A DNA stretch of 43,195 nucleotides from Phycisphaerales bacterium (GTDB lineage: Bacteria > Planctomycetota > Phycisphaerae > UBA1845 > PWPN01), in assembly GCA_012729595.1 (NCBI GenBank), contig JAAYCU010000162.1:1-43195 (forward strand). The letters are read 5' to 3'. Made by a program: the position numbers and the translations under genes. Shown here piece after piece: positions 32,695-39,680 of this stretch (position 1 is its first letter; the number at the start of each line of letters is the position of its first letter). The notes beneath the pieces were generated by a model. It searched no databases and was not told the origin of the DNA. It worked only from the letters and a program-made list of their open reading frames with translations.

Positions 32695-32768
32695 GGGCGA
32701 TTAGCTCAGTTGGCTAGAGCGCCTCGTTTACACCGAGGAGGTCACAGGTTCGAGTCCTGTATCGCCCA
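32695..32768 (+). tRNA. tRNA-Val, anticodon TAC
   Basis: A complete cloverleaf of 74 nt. The acceptor stem is GGGCGAT (32695-32701) with ATCGCCC (32761-32767), followed by discriminator A. The D-arm has TAGCTCAGTTGG, the anticodon stem CCTCG/CGAGG encloses TTTACAC with anticodon TAC, and the T-arm is ACAGG-TTCGAGT-CCTGT. The CCA end is not encoded. Confidence 0.96.
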
Positions 32769-32803
32769 ATCTTCCCAGATTTTCGACTCATAGGGTTTTG
32801 CGT

Positions 32804-33163
32804 TCAGCTTTTTTTTCGCGGGCGGGCCGTTGCCTGTTTCAGGGCTCGGTCGATCTTGGTTACGGTCGCCACGTTGGGGGTGTGCTTGCCGGTTTCGATA
32901 CGGCAGAGGTTTTCCACGCTGATGCCGGCCCGTTTGGCCAGCTCTTTCTGGCTGAGGCCCGCGTCTAATCGATCGCCTATGATTTTTCGAGCAAGAGACG
33001 CCCGCGCATATTCCATCGCCGGCAAGTTTCCACTTTCGTCCGGGGAGGGCAGGGGAGGCATTTCCGCCTCATTGGCCAGCTTAGCCATACGCTCGTAATC
33101 CTCGCGTGGTACAATGACGTATTCCTTACCGTCCAGTCGCACCGCTGTAGCTTGTGGGGTCAT
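32804..33163 (-). CDS. XRE-family antitoxin (HigA-like)
   Basis: A 119-residue protein with a helix-turn-helix in the C-terminal half (LDAGLSQKELAKRAGISVENLCRIETGKHTPNVATVTKIDRAL). The N-terminal half (VIVPREDYERMAKLANEAEM) resembles the toxin-binding part of antitoxins. It lies 3 bp after the RelE-like toxin gene on the same strand, the toxin-first order of HigBA-type modules. It should bind the toxin and repress the shared promoter. GAGGA precedes the ATG at 33163. Confidence 0.88.
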   Translation of the reverse strand: MTPQATAVRLDGKEYVIVPREDYERMAKLANEAEMPPLPSPDESGNLPAMEYARASLARKIIGDRLDAGLSQKELAKRAGISVENLCRIETGKHTPNVATVTKIDRALKQATARPRKKS

Positions 33164-33166
33164 GGC

Positions 33167-33421
33167 TCAATCCTCGTAAAATCCGTCGCGGTGTCCGATA
33201 CGCTCGATAATAACCCTTTGGCCGTGGACCACGAACTGCAAGCGGTAATCACCGGTTCGCATCCGAAAACGACCAGCCAGATCGCCGGATAAAGGCTTGG
33301 CCCCGCTCACTTCGGGCCAGTGTTCCAGTCGTTCGATCAGCCGGATGACCCGGGCATGAATCGGCTTGGGCAGTTCATCTATCTGGCCGGCAGCCATTGG
33401 GGTCAAGGTTACTCTCGCCAT
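33167..33421 (-). CDS. RelE/ParE-superfamily toxin (HigB-like)
   Basis: An 84-residue toxin: MARVTLTPMAAGQIDELPKPIHARVIRLIERLEHWPE, GAKPLSGDLAGRFRMRTGDYRLQFVVHGQRVIIERIGHRDGFYED. The FRMRTGDYRLQF and IGHRDGFYE segments are typical of RelE toxins, usually ribosome-dependent mRNA endonucleases. The ATG at 33421 is chosen although the frame is open 16 codons further, because homology begins there and the promoter's -10 box lies 6 nt upstream. It is first in a two-gene operon with its antitoxin. Confidence 0.88.
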   Translation of the reverse strand: MARVTLTPMAAGQIDELPKPIHARVIRLIERLEHWPEVSGAKPLSGDLAGRFRMRTGDYRLQFVVHGQRVIIERIGHRDGFYED

Positions 33422-33427
33422 ATTGTC

Positions 33428-33456
33428 AGGATAGGCACTATTGACAAATAAGTCAA
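33428..33456 (-). promoter_or_regulatory. Toxin-antitoxin promoter with overlapping operator
   Basis: On the minus strand, TTGACT (33456-33451), a 17-nt spacer and TATCCT (33433-33428), 6 nt before the toxin ATG, predicting a leaderless mRNA. An inverted repeat TTGAC-N6-GTCAA (33441-33456) covers the -35 box and is a good candidate antitoxin operator. Confidence 0.6.
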
Positions 33457-33671
33457 GTACGTGGGTCACCTTGATGATGGTGGGTGACCGGAAGCCGATG
33501 AAAGGCCGCTACTCGGCAATAGCAGGGTACACCTTTACAATGGGCTGGTAGCCCGGGACGGATTTCATGGTTTTGAATAATATGCCGATATTCTATTTTC
33601 GCACGGGCTGATTGTTGGATTATGGAAAGATATGTAGGCAAGTGGATTCTGTTGAAAGGATGGTTACGCTC

Positions 33672-34718
33672 ATGCCGGACAAAAGGAACCGGGTTTACGG
33701 TTTGTTCGCGATGGGACTTATGATGCTGGTCATCGGGCAGGGGTGCCCGCTGAACCCGGATGATGATCCTTGTAGCGTGCCGGAGGTTCGCACCCTGATT
33801 CAGGAGGCAACGACCCGCGTTCAGCAGACCGATCCCAACGCGATCGTGTACTCCGTCGGAGGGACCAACGGGGCCAATCTCTGCGGCGAGGGCAGCATGA
33901 CCCTGACCTACACCTTCATGGCCGTCAATCCGGAGAACGACGCGACCTATTGGATCCTGACCTACGACGCGGTTAATCAAACCTGGTCGTCCGAGGAGTT
34001 GGCCGGGCCGCTCGTCGGGGTCGGCTACGTCGATCTGACCGGGGTAACGCTTTCCGAGACCCAGGCCCGCGCCTTGCTCGCGAACGCCGGTCATGCCGAT
34101 GATTTCCTGCAATGGAGTCTGTATCAGCCGCTCCATCCGGACTTCCCCAATCCCTTGTACGGCTTCAACTACGCGGACAAGTCGGTGACCATCGACACGG
34201 TGACCCAGGAAGTAACCGTGATGACGGCCGGCGAGACGGAGGAGCCACCGCTCGGATGGTTCCCCGGCGAGGACAGCGTCAGCGTGGAGTACGTGGCCCA
34301 GGCCGACGCCAGGATCAAGGAGGCAGCGAGCAACGCGTTTATCATCTGGGCCGGGGGCCGGGACGGCGCGAGTGAACCGCTGAACGCGCCCGGCGAGACC
34401 AACGTATGGAATTTCCTGGCGATCGCCCTCAACGATCCCGAGATTCGCGCCTGGCGGCTGACCTACGATGGCGAATGGACGGTAGAGGAGTGGGAAGGGG
34501 TGCCCTTCGGCGTTACGTTCGTGGACATGGCCGTGGTAACCATGGACGTGGTCGAGGCCTGGGGCCTGGCCCTGGACGCGGGCTATCAGCCGCCTTTCAA
34601 CTGTTGGGAATTGTTCCAACCACTTTATCCGGGCGTGGTCAATCCCGAATATGTTTTCACGGTTCCCGGCGGCTATATCTTCGTGGATACGGTTACGGGC
34701 GAGGTGACCTTCGAGTAA
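33672..34718 (+). CDS. Lipoprotein with two tandem copies of an unknown domain
   Basis: A 348-residue lipoprotein: signal MPDKRNRVYGLFAMGLMMLVIGQGC with lipobox IGQGC. Two repeats of about 140 residues follow (about 40-185 and 215-345). Each runs from an AxNAF/DPNAI helix through an I-xWA/YSVGG strand, FLA/FMA, W-LTYD, EEW/EEL, VGYVDLT/VTFVDMA and QPL-P-NP-Y to a closing VDTVTGEVT/IDTVTQEVT. Such repeats resemble PepSY-like folds, but the function is unknown. The ATG at 33672 is preferred (AAAGGA about 12 nt upstream) to ones at 33660 or 33612. A terminator follows at 34745. Confidence 0.75.
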   Translation: MPDKRNRVYGLFAMGLMMLVIGQGCPLNPDDDPCSVPEVRTLIQEATTRVQQTDPNAIVYSVGGTNGANLCGEGSMTLTYTFMAVNPENDATYWILTYDAVNQTWSSEELAGPLVGVGYVDLTGVTLSETQARALLANAGHADDFLQWSLYQPLHPDFPNPLYGFNYADKSVTIDTVTQEVTVMTAGETEEPPLGWFPGEDSVSVEYVAQADARIKEAASNAFIIWAGGRDGASEPLNAPGETNVWNFLAIALNDPEIRAWRLTYDGEWTVEEWEGVPFGVTFVDMAVVTMDVVEAWGLALDAGYQPPFNCWELFQPLYPGVVNPEYVFTVPGGYIFVDTVTGEVTFE

Positions 34719-34744
34719 TGCCGCCCGTCCCGACGTGATAAATC

Positions 34745-34776
34745 AATGCTCGGATATAACGATCCGGGCATTTTTT
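34745..34776 (+). terminator. Rho-independent terminator after the duplicated-domain lipoprotein
   Basis: AATGCTCGGAT (34745-34755) pairs with ATCCGGGCATT (34762-34772; one G-U pair in RNA), with loop ATAACG, followed by a T-run to 34776. The T-run overlaps the stop codon of guaA, which converges from the right. Confidence 0.8.
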
Positions 34777-36322
34777 ATTCCCATTCGATCGTGCTGGGCG
34801 GTTTGCTGGAGATGTCGTAGACCACGCGATTGACGCCGGGCACCTCGTTGATGATCCGCGAGGAGATGCAGCCGAGCACCTCGTAATCGAGATGGACCCA
34901 GTCGGCGGTCATGAAGTCGCTGGTTTCCACGAAGCGCAGAGCGACGACCTGCTGGCCTTCGTAGCTGCGGCCGTCGCCCATGACCCCGACCGCGCTGATC
35001 GGCAGCAGGACGGCGAAGGCCTGGCCGATCTTGGCGTACCAGCCGGCCGCGCGGATTTCGTCGAGCACGATCTCATCGACTTCCTGAAGCAGCTTGACCC
35101 GCTCGGCGGTGACCTCGCCGATGATCCGGACGGCCAGCCCCGGTCCCGGGAAGGGGTGGCGCCAGACGATTTCCTTGGGCAGGCCGAGATGTTCGCCGGC
35201 CGAGCGGACCTCGTCCTTGAACAGGTCGCGCAAAGGTTCGATCAACTCGAAACCCAGTTCGGCGGGCAGCCCGCCGACGTTGTGATGCAGCTTTATATTA
35301 GCGGCCTGACCGGCCAGGCCCTGCCCCGACTCGATCACGTCCGGGTAAAGCGTACCCTGAGCAAGATACCGGGCATGGGGGATGGTCCGGGCCTCTTCCT
35401 TGAAGACTTCTATGAATTCGTGCCCGATGCGGCGACGTTTCTCCTGAGGATCGGTGACTCCGGCCAGCCGACTTAGAAACCGCTCGGCGGCGTCGGCGAC
35501 CCGCAGGTCAATCTTGAAATGCTCGCGAAACGTCGATTCGACCAGTTGCACCTCGTTCTTCCGCAATACCCCGTTGTCCACAAAAATGCAGACGAGCCGA
35601 TCGCCGATGGCCTCGTGCAGCAGGGCGGCGGTGACGCTGCTGTCCACGCCTCCGGACAGGCCGCAGATGACCCGTTCATCAGCTCCGACCCGCTGGCGGA
35701 TAGCTTCGACGGTCTCGGTCACGAAGTTACGCACCTCCCAAGAGCCGCGGCATCCGCAGATGTTGTACAGGAAGTTGCGGAGGATTTGCCCACCGCAGGC
35801 CGTGTGGGTGACTTCGGGGTGGAACTGGACGCCGAAAACGGGTTTATGGCGATGACGCACCGCCGCGATCGGACAGTTGGCCGTCCGGGCCAGGGGGATG
35901 AATTCTTTCGGTAACGAACGCACCATATCGCCGTGGCTCATCCAGACACTGGCGGGGGAGCTGACATGGCCGAGCAGGTCGGTATCGTCCAGAACATCGA
36001 GGCGCACGCGCCCGTATTCTCGGGCCGGGGCCGCATTGACCTCGGCGCCCAGCAGCAGGCAACTGATCTGCATGCCGTAACAGATTCCGAGAACCGGCAC
36101 GCCGAGCTCGAGCATAGCTTCGGAGCAACGCGGCGAGCCGGGCTCGTAAACGCTGGCCGGCCCGCCGGTGAAGATCAACCCGGCCAGGTTAAGGTCACGC
36201 AATTGTTGGAGGTCCACGTCGGGGGCGCAGACTACGCTGAAAACCCGATTCTCGCGGACCCGGCGTGCGATCAGTTGGGAATACTGACTGCCGAAATCGA
36301 CGATGGCGATGGTTTCTTTCAT
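34775..36322 (-). CDS. guaA: GMP synthase (glutamine-hydrolysing)
   Basis: A 515-residue enzyme converting XMP, ATP and glutamine to GMP. The N-terminal amidotransferase begins [18 protein letters not shown], with nucleophile Cys in GICYGMQ and His/Glu in FHPEVTHT. The ATP-pyrophosphatase P-loop is GLSGGVDSS, and the C-terminal dimer domain ends in [14 protein letters not shown]. Length and order are standard. The ATG at 36322 is chosen over a GTG at 36340 because a TATAAT lies 6 nt upstream of it. It ends overlapping the terminator of the neighbouring lipoprotein. Confidence 0.97.
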   Translation of the reverse strand: MKETIAIVDFGSQYSQLIARRVRENRVFSVVCAPDVDLQQLRDLNLAGLIFTGGPASVYEPGSPRCSEAMLELGVPVLGICYGMQISCLLLGAEVNAAPAREYGRVRLDVLDDTDLLGHVSSPASVWMSHGDMVRSLPKEFIPLARTANCPIAAVRHRHKPVFGVQFHPEVTHTACGGQILRNFLYNICGCRGSWEVRNFVTETVEAIRQRVGADERVICGLSGGVDSSVTAALLHEAIGDRLVCIFVDNGVLRKNEVQLVESTFREHFKIDLRVADAAERFLSRLAGVTDPQEKRRRIGHEFIEVFKEEARTIPHARYLAQGTLYPDVIESGQGLAGQAANIKLHHNVGGLPAELGFELIEPLRDLFKDEVRSAGEHLGLPKEIVWRHPFPGPGLAVRIIGEVTAERVKLLQEVDEIVLDEIRAAGWYAKIGQAFAVLLPISAVGVMGDGRSYEGQQVVALRFVETSDFMTADWVHLDYEVLGCISSRIINEVPGVNRVVYDISSKPPSTIEWE

Positions 36323-36328
36323 GGCGGG

Positions 36329-36334
36329 ATTATA
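36329..36334 (-). promoter_or_regulatory. TATAAT -10 box of guaA, predicted leaderless
   Basis: A perfect TATAAT (minus strand) is followed by exactly 6 nt and the ATG at 36322. No -35 match or Shine-Dalgarno is clear. The box lies inside the longer frame that would start at a GTG (36340), which argues against that start. Confidence 0.45.
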
Positions 36335-36417
36335 CGGCACGGGAAGTGCGTCTCCTAGAGGTTATTGTTCAGGCTCGAAAGCGGGTTGCTTTCCGTGTAT
36401 ATGTTGCGACTTCTTGA

Positions 36418-36454
36418 ATAAAACGCCCGCGATCGGGCGAACCGATCGCGGGCG
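36418..36454 (-). terminator. Rho-independent terminator of glnA
   Basis: On the minus strand a perfect 13-bp stem (CGCCCGCGATCGG at 36424-36436 with CCGATCGCGGGCG at 36442-36454, 5-nt loop) is followed by TTTTATTC, 39 bp beyond the glnA stop. Confidence 0.85.
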
Positions 36455-36492
36455 CGAGAAGGTGAAAGACCATAGCAAGCCCAGCTGCGTTC

Positions 36493-37944
36493 TCAACTGT
36501 CGTAGTATAGATGGAACTCGTGGGGATGCGGTCGCAAATACAATTCCATAATCTCGTTCGACATTTTGTAGTCGATCCAGGTCTGGATCATATCCTTGCT
36601 GAACACGCCTCCTTCAAGAAGGAAAGCATGGTCGGCCTTGAGAGCTTCCAGTGCCTTTTCCAATCGGGCCGGGGTATTGGGAACTTCCGCGGCCTGCTCC
36701 GCGTTGAGATGGTAAATATTGGTATCCATGGGTTTACCTGGATCGATCTTGTTTTTAATTCCGTCGATGGCCGCCATCATGATGGCCGCGAATGCCAGAT
36801 ATGGGTTGCACGAGGGGTCGGGGCAGCGGAACTCAAGGCGTTTGGCCTTCAGACTGTCCGAGTACATCGGGATGCGGATGGCCGCCGAGCGATTCCTGGA
36901 CGAATAGGCCAGGTTGACCGGTGCTTCGTAGCCCGGCACCAGACGGCGGTAAGAGTTGCTGGTCGGGGCGGCGAAAGCGAGGACCGCCGCGGCGTGTTTC
37001 AGCAGGCCACCAATGGCCCAGAGGGCCATGTCCGAGAGCCCGGCATACTTATCCCCGGCGAATAACGGCTTGCCGTCACGCCAGAAAGATATATGGGTGT
37101 GCATGCCGCTGCCGTTGTCCTGGAAGATCGGCTTGGGCATGAAGGTCACGGTCTTGCCGTGTTTTTTGGCCACGTTCTTGACGATGTATTTGTACCACAT
37201 CATCTGATCGCCCATCTCCAGCAGGGGGGAGAATTTCATATCGATTTCCGCCTGGCCGGCGGTGCCCACCTCGTGGTGATGGGCCTCAACGGAGATCCCG
37301 ATCTTCATCATCTCGTAGACCATTTCGCCGCACAGATCCTGGTAGGTGTCCGTCGGGCTGACCGGGAAGTAGCCGCCCTTGTACGACGGCTTGTAGCCCA
37401 AGTTGGGCTCCTCGAAGCGGGCGGTGTTCCAGGCCCCCTCGACCGAATCGATCTCGTACATTCCACGGTGCTGGTTCTGCTCGTAACGGACCTCGTCAAA
37501 AATGAAGAACTCCGGCTCGGGCCCGATGAAACAGGTGTCGGCGATACCCGCATCCTGCAGATACTTGGTCGCTTTTTTGGCGGTGTAACGCGGATCCTTT
37601 TCGTATTCCTTCCGCGTGATCGGGTCGAAAATGTCGGCGACGATGCTAACCGTGGGCTCCTTGAAGAACGGCTCAAGACGGAGCGTTTCCACCTGGGGGA
37701 TGGCCAGCATGTCGGAAACGTCGATTTCCTGCCAACCCCTAATGCTCGAACCGTCGAATCCGACACCGTCCTTAAAGGTGTCTTCGTCCCATTGGGTCAC
37801 TGGAAAAGAGCAGTGCTGCCACGTACCCAGCAGGTCGGTGAATTTGAGGTCTACGATCTCGGCCCCCACCTGCTTACAATAGTCAAAAAAATCCTTGGGC
37901 GTTTTCGCCTTCGAGGGCACCGATGAGTTCTGGATTCCGGACAT
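36493..37944 (-). CDS. glnA: Glutamine synthetase type I
   Basis: A 483-residue glutamine synthetase (glutamate + NH3 + ATP). Motifs include GFDGSSIRGWQ, GPEPEFFIFD, EAHHHEVGTAGQAEID (metal and ammonia site), NGSGMHTHISFW, NRSAAIRIP and EFRCPDPSCNPYLAFAA. TNIYHL near the C-terminal third matches the adenylylation site (NLYDL in enterics), with the Tyr kept, so adenylylation-type control is possible. The ATG has AAGGA about 9 nt upstream. A strong terminator lies downstream, and an NtrC-like dyad lies about 200 bp upstream. Confidence 0.97.
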   Translation of the reverse strand: MSGIQNSSVPSKAKTPKDFFDYCKQVGAEIVDLKFTDLLGTWQHCSFPVTQWDEDTFKDGVGFDGSSIRGWQEIDVSDMLAIPQVETLRLEPFFKEPTVSIVADIFDPITRKEYEKDPRYTAKKATKYLQDAGIADTCFIGPEPEFFIFDEVRYEQNQHRGMYEIDSVEGAWNTARFEEPNLGYKPSYKGGYFPVSPTDTYQDLCGEMVYEMMKIGISVEAHHHEVGTAGQAEIDMKFSPLLEMGDQMMWYKYIVKNVAKKHGKTVTFMPKPIFQDNGSGMHTHISFWRDGKPLFAGDKYAGLSDMALWAIGGLLKHAAAVLAFAAPTSNSYRRLVPGYEAPVNLAYSSRNRSAAIRIPMYSDSLKAKRLEFRCPDPSCNPYLAFAAIMMAAIDGIKNKIDPGKPMDTNIYHLNAEQAAEVPNTPARLEKALEALKADHAFLLEGGVFSKDMIQTWIDYKMSNEIMELYLRPHPHEFHLYYDS

Positions 37945-38467
37945 TTCTGGTGATCCTTATGAAAGAGAACCTACTATGCCGTAATGAGCCATGGCGGCGA
38001 TCAAAGCTGATCGGCCATCCGCTACGGCTCGGACAATAGCGTGTCGCAACTACCGGTTCATGCAACTGGCGGACTGTGGTGCCGGTCGCCTATCAATCAG
38101 AGCACACCGGATTAACCCCCGGCATCTCACCCGGACAGTTTGCACTATCATTGTGCTGATTAACATGGTTTGCAATTAGTGTACCAAAGACAGAGAATAC
38201 AATAAACGGCTTTTTTAGCCCAATAAACAGCATTACAACGCCCAAAAGCGCACGATACTGCTCAATCAATAAGCAGCACCGCTACTTGTGCACATATTTT
38301 GCCCTAACTCCATAACCATACCTAATTCTAATGATTGCGTTACATAATATTAGAAGATAGAATCTTCCGAAATTGAACTGCTTCCTTACAAGTGGTTTGG
38401 CCGTATACTATATTACTTGTTTGGGTCTACCCGTCACGGGGTTATCCCCCAGAAAGGCTATTTTTCC
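37945..38467. other. Divergent intergenic region of glnA and the metzincin lipoprotein
   Basis: 523 bp without a gene, AT-rich from about 38130 onward. It holds the NtrC-like dyad at 38141-38157, a related GCAC-N8-GTGC at 38276-38291, and TATACT at about 38405, a possible -10 box for the protease gene. I found no sigma-54 promoter with correct GG/GC spacing. Confidence 0.5.
38141..38157. promoter_or_regulatory. NtrC-like binding site upstream of glnA
   Basis: TGCACTATCATTGTGCT has the GCAC-N7-GTGC dyad of enteric NtrC sites and lies 197 bp upstream of the glnA start, a typical enhancer distance. No regulator gene is nearby, and no matching sigma-54 promoter was found, so this is only suggestive. 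Confidence 0.35.
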
Positions 38468-39625
38468 ATGACGTTTAACAGGAGATGGCCTGCAAAGCTA
38501 AGCCACCTCGGGCTGGTACTGCTGGCCGCGTTGGGACTTAGTGGCTGCGATGGCATCATCGCTTCGGGGGCCGAGGATGGAAACGCCGGCCTTGACGCGC
38601 ACTCATTCCCAAACCAGAAAATACAGGGTGAACCCAACGACACTTTCGCGGAGGCGATCGAGGTCATATGGGACCGGCGGGGCATGGGGCGGTTGTTTGG
38701 ACGCATCAGCCACGCAGAAGACGTTGATGTTTTTGCGTTGGGGCCTATGAATGAAGGAGACCGCCTGATAATCGACGTGGGCACGCCACGCAGTAATCTC
38801 GATGCCCAAGTCGCCGTCTTCGATGAGCAAGGGCGAATCGCCTTCGAGAACGACGATCGCAATCTGGAGTTACTGCAACTCGATCCGTTCATAAACGAGG
38901 TGATTCGTCGGTCCAGCGAAGTCTATTTTCTGGCAATCTACAGTTCGTATTTTGCCGCGCCCCAAGAAAATACCGGAGCCTATGACATACAGCTAACGGT
39001 TGTCAGGGGGGGGGAAGTACCGGCCACCCAGGGGCAGGTGGTGGTTCTGAATTTCAATGGCGGAACGATTTCTATCACCGGCGACAAGACCTACACCGTC
39101 GGCCCTTTCGACACCGCCGATATTTCCCCGAGCTATACGGGGATGACCGCGGCGGTTCGACAGCAGATCAACGCCACCGTCCGCGAGAACTTCGCGGGAT
39201 TGGACTTGGACGTGCGGGTCTTACCGGGCGTCTCTCTACCCGCCAAGGATTACTCGACGGTTCTTTTTGGCGGATCCAATCCGGAAGCGTACGGTATTGC
39301 ACAAAAAATCGATCCCTTCAATCGTGACCCCAACGACCAGGCCATCATTTTTACGGAGATGTTCACGCCCAACCGTTTCGGTCGGGTATTAACCGCGTAT
39401 GAGTTGGGCGTGGCGATCGGCAATATCGCCAGTCACGAGATCGGCCATTTGCTCGGCCTCAACCATGTGGCCGACGTTATGGATCTGATGGACACTACGG
39501 GCAGCGCGGAAACCTTTTTGAACAATCAGACGTTCAAGGATTCCGTCCTGGATGTCACGATCAGCCCCCTCGGCACGCAGGACAGCCTCCTTCTGCTGCT
39601 CGAGACTATCGGCTGGACTTACTGA
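38468..39625 (+). CDS. Metzincin-type metalloprotease lipoprotein with a PPC-like domain
   Basis: A 385-residue lipoprotein (MTFNRRWPAKLSHLGLVLLAALGLSGC). After a short linker comes a pre-peptidase-C-terminal-like beta domain (GEPNDTFAEAIEV, GRISHAEDVDVFALGPMNEGDRLIIDV, YFLAIYSSYFAAPQENTGAYDIQLTV). The last 170 residues hold HEIGHLLGLNH (323-333), the zinc site of metzincins, with MDLMD soon after as a possible Met-turn. It is probably a cell-surface protease of unknown substrate. Reduced or unusual spacing versus M10 families is not excluded. ATG at 38468 with AGAAAGG upstream. Confidence 0.82.
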   Translation: MTFNRRWPAKLSHLGLVLLAALGLSGCDGIIASGAEDGNAGLDAHSFPNQKIQGEPNDTFAEAIEVIWDRRGMGRLFGRISHAEDVDVFALGPMNEGDRLIIDVGTPRSNLDAQVAVFDEQGRIAFENDDRNLELLQLDPFINEVIRRSSEVYFLAIYSSYFAAPQENTGAYDIQLTVVRGGEVPATQGQVVVLNFNGGTISITGDKTYTVGPFDTADISPSYTGMTAAVRQQINATVRENFAGLDLDVRVLPGVSLPAKDYSTVLFGGSNPEAYGIAQKIDPFNRDPNDQAIIFTEMFTPNRFGRVLTAYELGVAIGNIASHEIGHLLGLNHVADVMDLMDTTGSAETFLNNQTFKDSVLDVTISPLGTQDSLLLLLETIGWTY

Positions 39626-39680
39626 CCATAGTCGGAGCAATATGCTTAGTCGGGTTTGCGATCGCGTATGAAATGACTGG

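Noticed and set aside
37945-38140. Sigma-54 promoter for glnA
   Set aside because: The best candidates have the GG and GC elements one base away from the required spacing.
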